Shown in pieces: positions 25,379-35,050 of a DNA stretch of 64,000 nucleotides; within the stretch, counting starts at the first letter, position 1; every line of letters starts with the position of its first letter. The notes under the pieces were generated by a model, which was given only the letters and a program-made list of their open reading frames with translations, ran no database searches and was not told the origin of the DNA. The position numbers were made by a program, and so were the translations under genes. Source of the DNA: Bacteroidia bacterium (GTDB lineage: Bacteria; Bacteroidota; Bacteroidia; Chitinophagales; Chitinophagaceae); the NCBI GenBank assembly GCA_030427635.1, contig JAUIBA010000019.1:1-64000 (forward strand). The letters run 5' to 3'.

Positions 25379-25882
25379 TTATCGCAATCCCTGTCCAAAG
25401 AAGCGGCAATCGTAGGCCGATGTGTCGCGCTCTACATGATAATCCAGCCACAACGAGTCATTACTCATTTTGCCGGTACCAATGAAGGTAAGGCTGTTGT
25501 TACTACCCTGGAAAGTGAATGTATCTACACCCTGCATAGTGCAGTATGCGCTATCGTCGGGGTCATTAAGCAGGTTCTTCAGTATCATTTCTCGTGGGTC
25601 GGTAAGCTGCGCCTTGAAGTAGATACGGTAAGAGTCGTAATAGACAGTGTCGGATGAGCAGGTATCATGCCCGTTATAGGCTTTAATAAACTTATCTCGG
25701 CTCAGTATCTCACAGCGCTCTCCTTCAAAGCCAACAGGACATACACAGCCCCCGCCATCGCAGGCACCCAGGTTCAGACAAATCACATTATCGCACGCGT
25801 CCTTTTTGCAGGAAGTATAAAAAACTGCTGCAAAAATGGTCAATAACAGCGTAGCTGTAAGCAGAATATTTCTTACGGGCAT
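25379..25882 (-). CDS. Lipoprotein with EGF-like cysteine motif
   Basis: The 167-residue product has a lipoprotein signal ending at FYTSC (Cys25). Immediately after it comes a cysteine-rich EGF-like segment: CDNVICLNLGACDGGGCVCPVGFEGERCE. This arrangement of lipobox, short KKDACD linker and one EGF-like repeat is common in Bacteroidota lipoproteins. The C-terminal 100 residues form a beta-rich domain (YYDSYRIYFKAQ, TFTFQGSNNSLTFIGTGKM) without a recognised catalytic motif. It probably sits at the outer membrane. Function is unknown. It is transcribed alone and followed by a terminator. Confidence 0.78.
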   Translation of the reverse strand: MPVRNILLTATLLLTIFAAVFYTSCKKDACDNVICLNLGACDGGGCVCPVGFEGERCEILSRDKFIKAYNGHDTCSSDTVYYDSYRIYFKAQLTDPREMILKNLLNDPDDSAYCTMQGVDTFTFQGSNNSLTFIGTGKMSNDSLWLDYHVERDTSAYDCRFFGQGLR

Positions 25883-26097
25883 GACGGTAAAAGTATTTAT
25901 AACTCGCTAAAATATAAAATTGTTCGTTCAATTTCACTTCATAAGACGCTATTTTTTGTGGAGATGTGAGTATAGCCTTGCATGATGTGCGGGGTTTTAA
26001 GTACTTCATATACATCAAAATATGGTTTGTGACAATAAAATACATACATACTGTATCTTCGTATTTTGCGTTTAGTTCATAATACGAGACTTATTTC

Positions 26098-26799
26098 ATG
26101 CGTTATAGCCGGCTGGTAGTACTGGTAATCCTGTTTTTTTCATGCTCAAAGGCGTTTGGCCAAAGGCCTGCATTGAACATGCCCGATCATGATGATAAGC
26201 TCTATTACTTTGGTATCACTTTTGGTACCAACTTCTCTGTATACCGTATCAATTACTCAAATTCATTTGCTGAGACAGATACATTCAAGCGTATTCAGCC
26301 GCTATGGAAACCCGGGTTTAACCTGGGACTTATGGGCAATTTACGACTGAGCAGTTTTGTTGATTTCAGATTTGTTCCCACACTGTTGTTTGCCGAGAAA
26401 AGGATAAAGTTTGAGTATGGCCCGCCCAGTGATAGCCTGGCTGACCGCTCTATAGAATCCATATATATGCATTTGCCGTTCCAGTTCAAGTTTAAGAGTG
26501 ACAGGATGAAAAATTTCCGTTTCTATGGACTGGCAGGCGGTAAGTTTGATTATGACCTTGCTTCCAATGCCCGCTCAAAACGTACAGATGAATTTATAAA
26601 AATCACACCTATAGACTTTGGTATGGAGTTTGGCGTAGGATTTGAGTTCTTCAATCCCAATTTTATATTCTCTCCTGAGATTAAAGTAAGTCAGGGCTTT
26701 GCCAATCAGCTATATCGTGACAGCGGCCTGCAGCTTACCAATGCTATTGACCGCCTCAGTACCCGTATGATAGTGATATCCCTGCACCTTGAGGGGTAA
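26098..26799 (+). CDS. porT: PorT-like T9SS outer-membrane beta-barrel protein
   Basis: The 233-residue protein has a signal sequence ending around KAFGQ. It continues with RPALNMPDHDDKLYYFGITFGTNFSVYRI, which resembles the PorT/SprT start (a short plug followed by the first strand). The rest has amphipathic strands typical of an eight-stranded barrel: VDFRFVPTLLFAEKRIKFEYG, FRFYGLAGGKFDYDL and DFGMEFGVGFEFF. It ends with SLHLEG at the barrel closure. PorT is required for type IX secretion in Porphyromonas and Flavobacterium, and T9SS cargo genes in this window fit that role. Generic PorT-family barrels are common in this phylum, so the specific assignment is likely but not certain. Confidence 0.75.
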   Translation: MRYSRLVVLVILFFSCSKAFGQRPALNMPDHDDKLYYFGITFGTNFSVYRINYSNSFAETDTFKRIQPLWKPGFNLGLMGNLRLSSFVDFRFVPTLLFAEKRIKFEYGPPSDSLADRSIESIYMHLPFQFKFKSDRMKNFRFYGLAGGKFDYDLASNARSKRTDEFIKITPIDFGMEFGVGFEFFNPNFIFSPEIKVSQGFANQLYRDSGLQLTNAIDRLSTRMIVISLHLEG

Positions 26800-26879
26800 G
26801 CAGCTGGTCATAAATGGGGCTGTATTAATACGGTACATGAAAATACGTGTACCTTTAGCCTCCCGAAAAAATCGCTTAT

Positions 26880-28085
26880 ATGAAAGAAGCATTCATTGTA
26901 GATGGGGTAAGGACCCCGATAGGTAATATTAAAGGTGTTTTGTCTGGTATTCGTGCCGATGATATGGCTGCGCTGGTGATAAAAGAACTGGCAAGCCGTA
27001 ATCCGCATATACCTGCCGATGCTATAGATGATGTAATACTGGGCTGTCATAACCAGGCTGGTGAAGATAATCGTAACGTGGCCCGTATGGCGCTGCTGCT
27101 GGCAGGTATTCCGTGGAGTGTGCCGGGCGAAACGGTGAACCGTTTATGCGCATCGGGTATGAGTGCTGTTATTAATGCTGCAAGAGCTGTAAAGGCAGGT
27201 GATGGTGATGTGTTTATAGCCGGAGGGATGGAGCACATGACACGCAGCCCGTACGTAATATCAAAGGCTGCACAACCATTTGGTGGTGATGCAAAGATGT
27301 ATGACAGTAGTTTTGGCTGGAGGTTTGTCAATCCACGGATGCATGAGCTTTATGGTACAGACCCTATGGGGATAACTGCCGAAAATCTGGCAGAGATGTA
27401 TAGTATAAGCCGTGAAGATCAGGATTTGTTTGCATGGCGCTCTCAGATGAAAGCAAAAGCTGCCAGGGAGTCTGGAAGACTGGCAGAAGAAATAGTAGCT
27501 GTGCCTATACCTCAGCGTAAAGGTGAGCCTGTGATGGTGACAGAAGATGAATTTATAAAGCCGGAAACAAGTGTGGAGAAGCTGGCAAAACTGAAGCCTG
27601 CATTTAGTAAAACAGGAAGTGTAACAGCGGGTAACTCATCGGGTTTGAATGATGGTGCAGCAGCTTTGTATATACTTTCAGGAGAGGCGGTAAGCAGATA
27701 TGGCGTTACTCCCAGGGCACGTATAGTAAGCTCTGCTGTAGTGGGGGTAGAACCCCGTATTATGGGTATAGGCCCGGTAGGCGCTACACAAAAAGCACTG
27801 GCAAAAGCAGGGCTTACACTTAATGATATAGATATTATAGAGCTGAATGAGGCATTTGCAGCACAGAGTCTGGCATGCACACGCCAGCTGGGGCTTGCTG
27901 ATGATGACCCGAGGGTAAATCCCAATGGTGGCGCTATAGCGCTGGGACACCCATTGGGTATGACCGGAGCTCGTATCACAAATGCTGCTGCACTGGAGCT
28001 ACAGAAAACAGGCAAACGTTATGCACTGGCTACTATGTGCATAGGTCTGGGGCAGGGCTATGCCGTGATACTGGAAAGGGTATAG
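26880..28085 (+). CDS. Thiolase family protein, 3-oxoadipyl-CoA thiolase/acetyl-CoA acyltransferase type
   Basis: The 401-residue protein is a full-length thiolase with all catalytic residues: Cys90 in VNRLCASGM, His357 in GGAIALGHPLG and Cys387 in TMCIGLGQG. The stretch NQAGEDNRNVARMALLLAGIPWSVPGETVNRLC and FVNPRMHELYGTDPMG resemble PcaF/PaaJ-type thiolases acting on 3-oxoadipyl-CoA. Generic fatty-acid thiolases share most of these motifs, so the substrate is uncertain. The enzyme cleaves a 3-ketoacyl-CoA with coenzyme A to yield acetyl-CoA. No other paa or pca gene is adjacent; a PaaI-type thioesterase occurs 11 kb away. TACCTTTA 23 bp upstream of the ATG is a possible -7 element. Confidence 0.9.
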   Translation: MKEAFIVDGVRTPIGNIKGVLSGIRADDMAALVIKELASRNPHIPADAIDDVILGCHNQAGEDNRNVARMALLLAGIPWSVPGETVNRLCASGMSAVINAARAVKAGDGDVFIAGGMEHMTRSPYVISKAAQPFGGDAKMYDSSFGWRFVNPRMHELYGTDPMGITAENLAEMYSISREDQDLFAWRSQMKAKAARESGRLAEEIVAVPIPQRKGEPVMVTEDEFIKPETSVEKLAKLKPAFSKTGSVTAGNSSGLNDGAAALYILSGEAVSRYGVTPRARIVSSAVVGVEPRIMGIGPVGATQKALAKAGLTLNDIDIIELNEAFAAQSLACTRQLGLADDDPRVNPNGGAIALGHPLGMTGARITNAAALELQKTGKRYALATMCIGLGQGYAVILERV

Positions 28086-28108
28086 TTTTGCAGGATATTG
28101 ATACTGAT

Positions 28109-28137
28109 AATGGGGCAGGATAATATCCTGCCTCATT
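28109..28137. terminator. Bidirectional hairpin between convergent genes
   Basis: GGCAGGATA-A-TATCCTGCC is a perfect stem extended outward by additional pairs. It lies between the thiolase gene and the minus-strand EEP gene, overlapping the latter's last codon. T-tracts are short, so termination strength is uncertain. Confidence 0.55.
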
Positions 28138-29065
28138 TGTGTTTAAGCCATACCACAACAGGAAAATGGTCACTATAGCCATTGGCAAATTCCTTGCCTC
28201 TGAACGAGCGGGCAGGTTCATTAGTATGACCCCTGCGGTGGTTCTTTATAAAATCGGGTGAGAAGATTGCTGCGCTATCATAGGCATAGCTGGGCGAAAG
28301 CAATATCTGGTCAAATAGGTTGAGTGTGCTACCAAAGTATTCTGTGCCCTGTCCGGCTTTCCTTAGTTGCATGAACGGGTTGTTCAGCCCCTGTAGTTCC
28401 TGAGTCATGCTGCTATCTTCGGGGTTGTCATTGAAGTCGCCCATGACAATGATGTGCTGCCGGCCATTCCCGTATAGCTCTTTCAGCCTTTCTGAAAGAG
28501 TGCGGGCAGCTACTCTGCGTGCCAGTACCGCAGCGGCACCTCCCCTGCGGCTGGGCCAGTGGTTGATGAATATATAGGTAGTGTCCTGTCCCAGCAGGCC
28601 ACATACTTCCAGTATGCTTCTGGTAGCCTTGTCTACAGGTGGTATTGTCCATTCCTTATGGGTAAGGGGGCGGAAACTTTTCTTTTTATACAGCAGTGCC
28701 ACATTCATACCTCTGGCATCGCCCTGTGTGGCGCAGATAGCGCCATATCCCCGTCTTTTCAGCTCGGGGGTATGCAGCAGGTCGTTAAGTATGGATATAT
28801 TCTCTACTTCAGAGAGGCCTGTGAGTGCAGGTCCATCCGGCACATCAATGCTGGCCAGTACCATAGCGGTATTGTGCAGCTTTTTCCGGTATATGGTACG
28901 CGTGTATCTATATGTGCCACCGGGGGTAAATTCGTCATCATCTTTCGCCGGATTGTTTACCGTATCGAAGAAGTTTTCACAATTATAGAAAGCCAGAGAT
29001 ATTCCCTTTTTCTGTTTACTGCAGCTGAATAGTGCTGCCATTGCAGAGGGAATAAATAGCAGCAT
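28133..29065 (-). CDS. Endonuclease/exonuclease/phosphatase (EEP) family lipoprotein
   Basis: From the ATG at 29065 the product is 310 residues with a short lipoprotein signal (LLFIPSAMAALFSC). EEP superfamily motifs follow: FYNCENFFD with the metal-binding Asn/Glu, GLSEVEN with the catalytic Glu, NHWPSRRGG with His, VMGDFNDNP with the Asp-Asn pair, and the final GYSDHFPVVVWL with the Asp-His pair. All are intact, so hydrolysis of a phosphodiester or phosphomonoester is likely. The NHWPSR and F.NP.. spacing is typical of secreted Bacteroidota EEP proteins. Export as a lipoprotein suggests it acts on extracellular nucleic acid or phosphate esters. The upstream GTG in the track would displace the signal peptide. 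It diverges from the DinB gene with a 57-bp gap. Confidence 0.88.
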   Translation of the reverse strand: MLLFIPSAMAALFSCSKQKKGISLAFYNCENFFDTVNNPAKDDDEFTPGGTYRYTRTIYRKKLHNTAMVLASIDVPDGPALTGLSEVENISILNDLLHTPELKRRGYGAICATQGDARGMNVALLYKKKSFRPLTHKEWTIPPVDKATRSILEVCGLLGQDTTYIFINHWPSRRGGAAAVLARRVAARTLSERLKELYGNGRQHIIVMGDFNDNPEDSSMTQELQGLNNPFMQLRKAGQGTEYFGSTLNLFDQILLSPSYAYDSAAIFSPDFIKNHRRGHTNEPARSFRGKEFANGYSDHFPVVVWLKHK

Positions 29066-29122
29066 GAAAATATGCTTTCGGAAAAAATATCCTACTTTCA
29101 CCACACACACAAAGTAAACACA

Positions 29123-29641
29123 ATGTCACTGAACGAATTACTTCTTGCCGAACTAAAAAATGAGGCCGCAGCTACCCGCAGGTTGCTGGAAAGGGTGCCT
29201 GTAGAAAAAAATGACTGGAAGCCACACCCCAAGTCTATGGCGCTGGGACGCCTGGCTATGCATGTGGCTGAAATAAGTGAATGGACAGCATCTACCTTAC
29301 TGGCCGATGAGCTGGACTTTTCAAAAACAGAATACAAGCCCAAAGATCCGGAAAGTGTGCAGGAGCTGCTGGATAAGCATGATAGCTGCGTAGCTGTAGC
29401 CGTGGATGCATTGCAGCGTTTTGATGAGTCCCATTACGGTGACCTCTGGACATTGCGTACCGGAGAGCATGTTCATTTTTCTTTACCTAAAAGTGCAGTA
29501 GTGCGCAGTTTTGCATTCAATCACCTTTATCACCACCGTGCACAGCTGGGTGTATATCTGCGTCTGCTTAATGTTCCCATACCTGGTATGTATGGTCCTA
29601 CGGCCGACGAGCTGGAAGCTATGGCGGCAGCTAAGGGCTAG
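29123..29641 (+). CDS. DinB family protein
   Basis: The 172-residue protein begins MSLNELLLAELKNEAAATRRLLERVP and has the four-helix DinB layout. The putative metal-binding histidines are in LAMHVAEISEW and FNHLYHHRAQLGVYLR, matching the H-(n)-HxxxH pattern of DinB/YfiT proteins. Bacillithiol, mycothiol or other thiol S-transferases and damage-inducible proteins belong here; none of those partners is visible nearby. The ATG at 29123 is preferred to the track start at 29072, which adds an unlikely extension across the promoter region. A TACTTTCA element around 29092-29099 may serve as its -7 box. The cytosolic role is unassigned. Confidence 0.85.
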   Translation: MSLNELLLAELKNEAAATRRLLERVPVEKNDWKPHPKSMALGRLAMHVAEISEWTASTLLADELDFSKTEYKPKDPESVQELLDKHDSCVAVAVDALQRFDESHYGDLWTLRTGEHVHFSLPKSAVVRSFAFNHLYHHRAQLGVYLRLLNVPIPGMYGPTADELEAMAAAKG

Positions 29642-29677
29642 TAGCGCGTTCAGCAGGCAGTTAATGAATGAAATAAT

Positions 29678-29716
29678 AACAGAAAAGGCTCCGGAACTTC
29701 CGGAGCCTTTTCTGTT
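29678..29716. terminator. Bidirectional intrinsic terminator
   Basis: AACAGAAAAGGCTCCGGAA-C-TTCCGGAGCCTTTTCTGTT is a 19-bp perfect inverted repeat with T-rich ends in both directions. It lies between convergent DinB and SBBP genes. Confidence 0.9.
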
Positions 29717-29746
29717 ATACCCATGCAGGGTAAGTAAAATGAAGTA

Positions 29747-32206
29747 TTACTCTTTTCTGAAGGTGACAGTTTGTACTGCGCCTTCAGGCGATGTTACTTT
29801 TATCCAGTATACTCCCTGTGGCAGGCTTGCTACAGAAATACGCTCGCTGATGGTACCGGCATGTACCGGCATCTTTGCCCGCTCCACTATTCTGCCACCG
29901 GCATCAGTGATTGTGTACCAGGCTATGCCAGAGTGTTTGCCCAGGGTGCCGTGCAGCATAAATGTACCTGTAACCGGGTTAGGGTAGAGAGACAGATGAG
30001 CTGCCGGGGTATAGTTTTCAGTTGTGGTAAGTGTGGGCACAGTGGTTGTATCTTCCGGTACGGAAGATGTATCCGGGTCGCCTATTTTCTGAATGAAGCC
30101 CTGCATGAATGACAGAGAACAGCCACCGGTAGGGTTCAGGGCTCCGGGTGTGGCTATACTATCTGTACTTCTGGTACGACCACATACATACACTGCTTTG
30201 CCAAAGTAGTCAATGCTATACGGCTCATCATATCCGTCACCCCCCAGGTAGCTACACCACTTCTGCTCACCTATAAGGTTAAATTTGGCCATAAAGCCAT
30301 CAGCACTACCACCGCCATACACCGTCTGCCATGCTGTATCTGATGCCAGTCCGCTGGTACTTGTAGTATAGCCAATTGCATATACGTTGGCAGAGTCATC
30401 TGTAGTGATTCTGCTGAACTCTACATTTTCATCCTGCGGGCCACCCAGATACGTGCCCCACATTCTGTAACCTATTTCCGGATGGAACTTCACAACAAAC
30501 GCATCATTCAATCCACCTCTTGCTGTTTGGAACCCTGTAGCAGTGCTAATATTATTATCACTGTTTGTATGTCCCATCAGATATATATTGCCAAATGGGT
30601 CGCAGGCAATGCCACCTACAGCATCGTCCTGGTTACCCCCATAATAGGTGCTCCATGAATAACTTCCGTTTTCAAACAGCTTAACGATAAATGCATCCAA
30701 TGAGCCGCCACCATATGTTACCTGATGGGCGTATGGGAAACTGATAATGCCCGACGAGCTGGCCGTATTACCACACATATATATAGCATAACCGTCGGTA
30801 GCCATCACACCGGATGTCTCAGAGCCCGGGCCGCCAAAGTATGTTCCCCATTGCCTTGCACCTGAACCATCATATTTTATGAGGTAAGCGTCAGACCCAC
30901 CGGATTTTACCGGTTGAAATCCGGTAGGTGTGGATATTCCTGTTCCTTCCGTCGTTTCTCCGGATACAAAAACGTTAGTACCTATACACAGCACCGACCA
31001 GGGGTTGTTAAAGCCGGCACCACCTATGTAGGTACCCCATAAACGGGTACCATCGTTGTCGAACTTTACGAGGAAGCCATCTGTCATACCGCCGCCATAT
31101 GCAGGCTGCTGGCTGCCCGGGGTGGCAATTCCGGTAGTGCTGGTAGTTACCCCTACCATATATGCTTTGCCATCTATGTCAGAGCCTACGCCTGTGGCGT
31201 AGTCGGCATCGGCAGTGCCATAGTAAGTACCCCACTGGCGTATACCACCTGTATCAAACTTTACAAGAAATGCGTCAGTATAGCCACCGAATGTACTCTG
31301 AAAGCCACCTGATGTTGCCATTGTACCGGTAGTACCACACCAGGTGAGGCCTCCGGCATAAAGCGCTGCAGAATCATGTACATCTATATCATACAGTATT
31401 GTTGTGCTGGTATCCGGTCCATAATAAGTACCCCATATCAGTTCCGGGTCTATCAGTATGGCATCTTTATATCCTTTCAGGTCATAGCTGAGTACATCTC
31501 CGTTCAGGTGGAATGATGATGGCTGTTTGGTGCCATCTGCAGAAAAACATACCGGCGCTTTTTCAGTTACGGTACCCATAGGTGTGGCAGCTGTTATGCT
31601 GCCATCATTATTAACCGTCAGGCTGGTGTGCCCTTTATAGCGCAGCTTTATATCGGATGCATTCCCGTTTTTACCTACTACAAATTCATGTTCCAGTTTG
31701 TTGCCGTTTACATAAACTACCCAGTCTATATCAGGGTAAACGTTCTTGTAGGTAACACGGTCATAGGTATGGGCGCGTATACCCTGCTCCGGACAACCTT
31801 CGGTGTAGTAATTCTCGTAATACGAAAGTTGTTTTCCTGCTATTGCCTGAGCTGCTGTATTAGCACCTACCAGCTCTACATCCAGCCTGTATGTATGAAT
31901 GTTAGCTTTGGGCATTTCTATATTTTCGGGGTTTCTGCTGCGTTTCAGTAGCTCAGATACCGGGCCGCTCAGCACTTCTGTTTTTGTAAACATGTAATGC
32001 AGGGCGCCATTGCCTATGAAAACATTCACATTGCCTGCAGGCAGCACAAACTGAATGTCATTTCTGCTTTTCCCGTTCTGGTCATGAATCTGACCATTAT
32101 TTTCCAGCAGGGCATAAGTGCGTACATCCCGCGACGGTACATTCCGTGCAGTAGCGCTAATGGCACAGGACAGCAGTGCCAGACAGGTAATAAAATTCTT
32201 TTTCAT
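29747..32206 (-). CDS. Secreted SBBP-repeat protein with T9SS type A sorting domain
   Basis: The 819-residue protein has a signal peptide, then an N-terminal domain of about 250 residues (LLENNGQIHDQNGKSRNDIQFV, YPDIDWVVYVNGNKLEHEFVV) which is common to this family (DUF7948-like). Eight or so SBBP beta-propeller repeats follow, each with a WGTYYGG or WGTYLGG strand and a VYV.G.T.S turn (for example GTRLWGTYIGGAG, GYRMWGTYLGGPQ). The C-terminal about 80 residues are a type A sorting domain (LSLYPNPVTGTFMLHG, SLPQGVYWIKVTS). It is exported and delivered to the outer surface. SBBP propellers often mediate binding. No active site is evident. It is monocistronic with a strong terminator. Confidence 0.9.
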   Translation of the reverse strand: MKKNFITCLALLSCAISATARNVPSRDVRTYALLENNGQIHDQNGKSRNDIQFVLPAGNVNVFIGNGALHYMFTKTEVLSGPVSELLKRSRNPENIEMPKANIHTYRLDVELVGANTAAQAIAGKQLSYYENYYTEGCPEQGIRAHTYDRVTYKNVYPDIDWVVYVNGNKLEHEFVVGKNGNASDIKLRYKGHTSLTVNNDGSITAATPMGTVTEKAPVCFSADGTKQPSSFHLNGDVLSYDLKGYKDAILIDPELIWGTYYGPDTSTTILYDIDVHDSAALYAGGLTWCGTTGTMATSGGFQSTFGGYTDAFLVKFDTGGIRQWGTYYGTADADYATGVGSDIDGKAYMVGVTTSTTGIATPGSQQPAYGGGMTDGFLVKFDNDGTRLWGTYIGGAGFNNPWSVLCIGTNVFVSGETTEGTGISTPTGFQPVKSGGSDAYLIKYDGSGARQWGTYFGGPGSETSGVMATDGYAIYMCGNTASSSGIISFPYAHQVTYGGGSLDAFIVKLFENGSYSWSTYYGGNQDDAVGGIACDPFGNIYLMGHTNSDNNISTATGFQTARGGLNDAFVVKFHPEIGYRMWGTYLGGPQDENVEFSRITTDDSANVYAIGYTTSTSGLASDTAWQTVYGGGSADGFMAKFNLIGEQKWCSYLGGDGYDEPYSIDYFGKAVYVCGRTRSTDSIATPGALNPTGGCSLSFMQGFIQKIGDPDTSSVPEDTTTVPTLTTTENYTPAAHLSLYPNPVTGTFMLHGTLGKHSGIAWYTITDAGGRIVERAKMPVHAGTISERISVASLPQGVYWIKVTSPEGAVQTVTFRKE

Positions 32207-32526
32207 GTATGATAACAGTATAAAACAGCCTTAATATTGCCTTAACACAAGGATAAGACATACTGTAACTTATGGAAAATTAAGAGGAAACGATGGATTT
32301 TCCAAAATTCACATATCAGTAAACTGAACGTGTTTTTAGCGTGTTGCTACAAATATTAACAGACAGGTAAAATTGCCAATAATCGCTGAAATACAACTTT
32401 TTACAGCTCATAGGGTTATACGGATTCAGTAAAAAAATACACGACATCCCGCATCGAATATAATGACGTGAATGTCGTGTATTATGTGGTTAAATGCAGC
32501 GTACAGAATGTGCCTTGCTACATTGG
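32207..32526. other. 320-bp intergenic region between two minus-strand genes
   Basis: It contains the PIG-L gene's terminator (32431-32483) and the upstream region of the SBBP gene. I could not find a convincing TAnnTTTG element or any ORF or repeat here. Confidence 0.5.
32431..32483 (-). terminator. Terminator with long loop after the PIG-L gene
   Basis: On the minus strand AATACACGACAT-(24 nt)-ATGTCGTGTATT is a perfect 12-bp stem followed by TTTTT. The loop is unusually long for an intrinsic terminator. Confidence 0.65.
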
Positions 32527-34986
32527 TCATTTACCTATGCTCAGCATATTCATCAGCAGCTTTATAGCCCCTTTATTTCCGGCAGGTAACTGTCTGGAAA
32601 ATGACAATGCGGTATATATATAATGTCCCTTACCGGTTTTTGTATAAAGGGTACTGCCTTCCAGTGGCTGCTCTCCGGTATCATTCATAGAGAAGATAGT
32701 AGCATAGCGCTTGTCCCACTTCTGTGTAAAGTATAAGCCACGCTCCTGTACCCAATCTTTAAAGCCGTCATTTCCTATTTTATTAGGGGCATTGAGCAGT
32801 TTATGTTCAGCATTTATGAAGCGTACTTCGGCATCCTCCTCTGTAACCCGGTCGCGGGACAGGGTAAACGGATATGGGCCCAGATGTTCTGTACTAAGAC
32901 CATGTGCTGTGTTGTACTGCATTACCAGTGTGCCTCCGTTACGGGCATACTCCAGCAGCATAGGTAGCCATGCAGTCATACGTTTTTCGGCGTTTACAGC
33001 TCTGATACCAGTGATAATTGCATCATACTTAGCCAGATTGGCTACTGACGAGAAGTCGGCATCCTTCAGTATTTCCACATCCAGTCCTGCCTGTCTTAAT
33101 ACATCAGGTACTTTATCTCCGGCGCCTTCTACGTAGCCTATCTTTTTTACATTACATTTCCATGTAGGTGCCAGTACTCTTGCCATAGGGTCAGAACAGT
33201 ATTGTAGTGTAGGCAGGTGGTCATACTGTATTATGTGAAGGGTAGCAGAGTTAGGTACATTAAGCATGGCTATGAGATGGAAATCTTTTCCTGCCAGCTC
33301 TTTTGCTGCCGCTACTTTAAACGGTATCAGTGTATCTGTACCCTTTTTCAGGGTAAGTCCCTGCAGTTCAAAAACAGGTTTGGAGAGTACATCTGTCATG
33401 ATGCTCAGGTATTTTCCGCTTATGTCAGTGTATGCATGTACCCGCACTGCGGCCTGTACGCTTCCGTCGGCACCTGCTACAAAAACATCGTTACTCAGCT
33501 CTACGGTAGCATCAGGTACTATACGCAGTTGTTCTGTTACATCTCCTTTTACAGGGTCCAGACGCTTATAGGAGAGTGGTACCTGCATACTGAATGGTGT
33601 GCCTGCTACATCTATGGTTAAAGTAATAAACAGGGCTGCAGGTGTTTCCGGCAGTCCTGCCATCTCATCATCCGGCATGTAGTAGAGGGCATTTGTAGTG
33701 CCGGCTTTGGAAAGCCAGTAGGGTTGTGTGACAGCAGCGTCGGAGGGAATAGTAAAGTTGCGGTCAATGGAATACAGATTATCGCCAGCCAGTTTCAGAG
33801 ACATTGAGGTGTCATTTTTCTGCCATCTGGCTGCGGTAAGCGTCACTGGCGTGCCCCCTCTGGCTATAAGGCGAAGTGTAAAGGGGAGTGTCTCGCCACG
33901 TACTGCCTCAGGCTGTTTTGTGTACAGCTCAGCCATTACACCTGCGCAGTGGAGGATAGTAAGGTCTGTTTCGTGCAGCTTTTGTTCTCTCCAGTAGTCG
34001 TCCTTTACGGCAGCAATTTTCTTTCTTACAGCTATCAGAGCCGGTATGCTGGCATCTGGCCGCTGAAAGCTGAACTGCTCCTGTATTTTTTTCAGGTCGG
34101 CATCTATATCTGCCCTGTTTACGCGGCCCCATGTGATATCAATTCCTTCAAACAGAGAGTTGGTGAATGGCGTACCATCTGTAAGCGCGAAGTATTCTGT
34201 CTGCACGCCTGGTACAGACGGGGTGCCGGCACCCTGGCTTTTATGTATGCTACGGCTTTGCCCGGCCAGCTCTCCCACACCCATTCCCAGCTCCGGCACA
34301 AACTGCCCTACCGGTAGTTTGAACTGGTCTTCTGTGGTGGTATTGCGGGAGCCAAACCTGAATGAGTTGAAAAGCAGACGGGTGGGTTGCCATGCAGCAT
34401 ACATTTTCAGCTGCTCAGGATATTTTGTCCGGTCTCCGGCTGCTTTGAAGGCATCAGCGGCTATTATTGCCGATGCTGCATGCTGCCCGTGTCCGGCATT
34501 GGAATCGGGAGGAAACCTGCATATAACAACATCTGGCCTGAAGCGACGTATAGCGCGTACGGCATCTCCGGTAAGTACATCTCTGGGCCAGTGTTTGAAG
34601 GTTTCTTCATAATTTTTGGAGAAGCCGAAATCTACAGCGCGTGAAAAAAACTGCTCAGCGCCATCCAGTCTGCGTGCTTCTATGAGTTCGTGTGTACGTA
34701 TCAGACCCAGCGCAGCCCCCTGCTCTTTTCCCAGCAGGTTTTGCCCTCCATCTCCGCGGGTAAGAGAAAGATAGCCGGTGCGTACATGCTGCTCATTTAC
34801 CAGCCATGCCAGCAGGCGGGTATTTTCATCATCGGGATGGGCCGCCACGTATAATACATTTGTCAGGTTGCGCAGCTGGGCTATCTCGTGATATATGGTT
34901 GCAGAGGATGCGGGTCTCAGTTGCTGTCCGTATACGACAGAGGTAAACAATACTGAAATAAAAAAAAGATAACATCTGTTCATCAT
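32527..34986 (-). CDS. Secreted PIG-L family deacetylase, two-domain form
   Basis: The product is about 819 residues from the ATG at 34986, with a signal peptide (LFFISVLFTSVVYGQQ). The first 280 residues form the PIG-L/LmbE deacetylase domain: VLYVAAHPDDENTRLLAWLVNE (zinc ligands in AHPDDE), SLTRGDGGQNLLG, LIRTHELIEARRLDGAEQFF and the histidine pair in NAGHGQHAAS. The remaining 500 residues contain beta-sandwich modules (about 360-560). A C-terminal class I glutamine-amidotransferase-like fold follows (LAKYDAIITGIRAVN, TLVMQYNT). This large exported form is common in Bacteroidota. Its substrate is an N-acetylated sugar or related compound, not identifiable here. Confidence 0.88.
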   Translation of the reverse strand: MMNRCYLFFISVLFTSVVYGQQLRPASSATIYHEIAQLRNLTNVLYVAAHPDDENTRLLAWLVNEQHVRTGYLSLTRGDGGQNLLGKEQGAALGLIRTHELIEARRLDGAEQFFSRAVDFGFSKNYEETFKHWPRDVLTGDAVRAIRRFRPDVVICRFPPDSNAGHGQHAASAIIAADAFKAAGDRTKYPEQLKMYAAWQPTRLLFNSFRFGSRNTTTEDQFKLPVGQFVPELGMGVGELAGQSRSIHKSQGAGTPSVPGVQTEYFALTDGTPFTNSLFEGIDITWGRVNRADIDADLKKIQEQFSFQRPDASIPALIAVRKKIAAVKDDYWREQKLHETDLTILHCAGVMAELYTKQPEAVRGETLPFTLRLIARGGTPVTLTAARWQKNDTSMSLKLAGDNLYSIDRNFTIPSDAAVTQPYWLSKAGTTNALYYMPDDEMAGLPETPAALFITLTIDVAGTPFSMQVPLSYKRLDPVKGDVTEQLRIVPDATVELSNDVFVAGADGSVQAAVRVHAYTDISGKYLSIMTDVLSKPVFELQGLTLKKGTDTLIPFKVAAAKELAGKDFHLIAMLNVPNSATLHIIQYDHLPTLQYCSDPMARVLAPTWKCNVKKIGYVEGAGDKVPDVLRQAGLDVEILKDADFSSVANLAKYDAIITGIRAVNAEKRMTAWLPMLLEYARNGGTLVMQYNTAHGLSTEHLGPYPFTLSRDRVTEEDAEVRFINAEHKLLNAPNKIGNDGFKDWVQERGLYFTQKWDKRYATIFSMNDTGEQPLEGSTLYTKTGKGHYIYTALSFSRQLPAGNKGAIKLLMNMLSIGK

Positions 34987-35050
34987 TCGCACGTATTTTG
35001 GTCTTTTGGTGAATAGCAGGCATCAAATGTACAGACTATTGCTTTATGCG

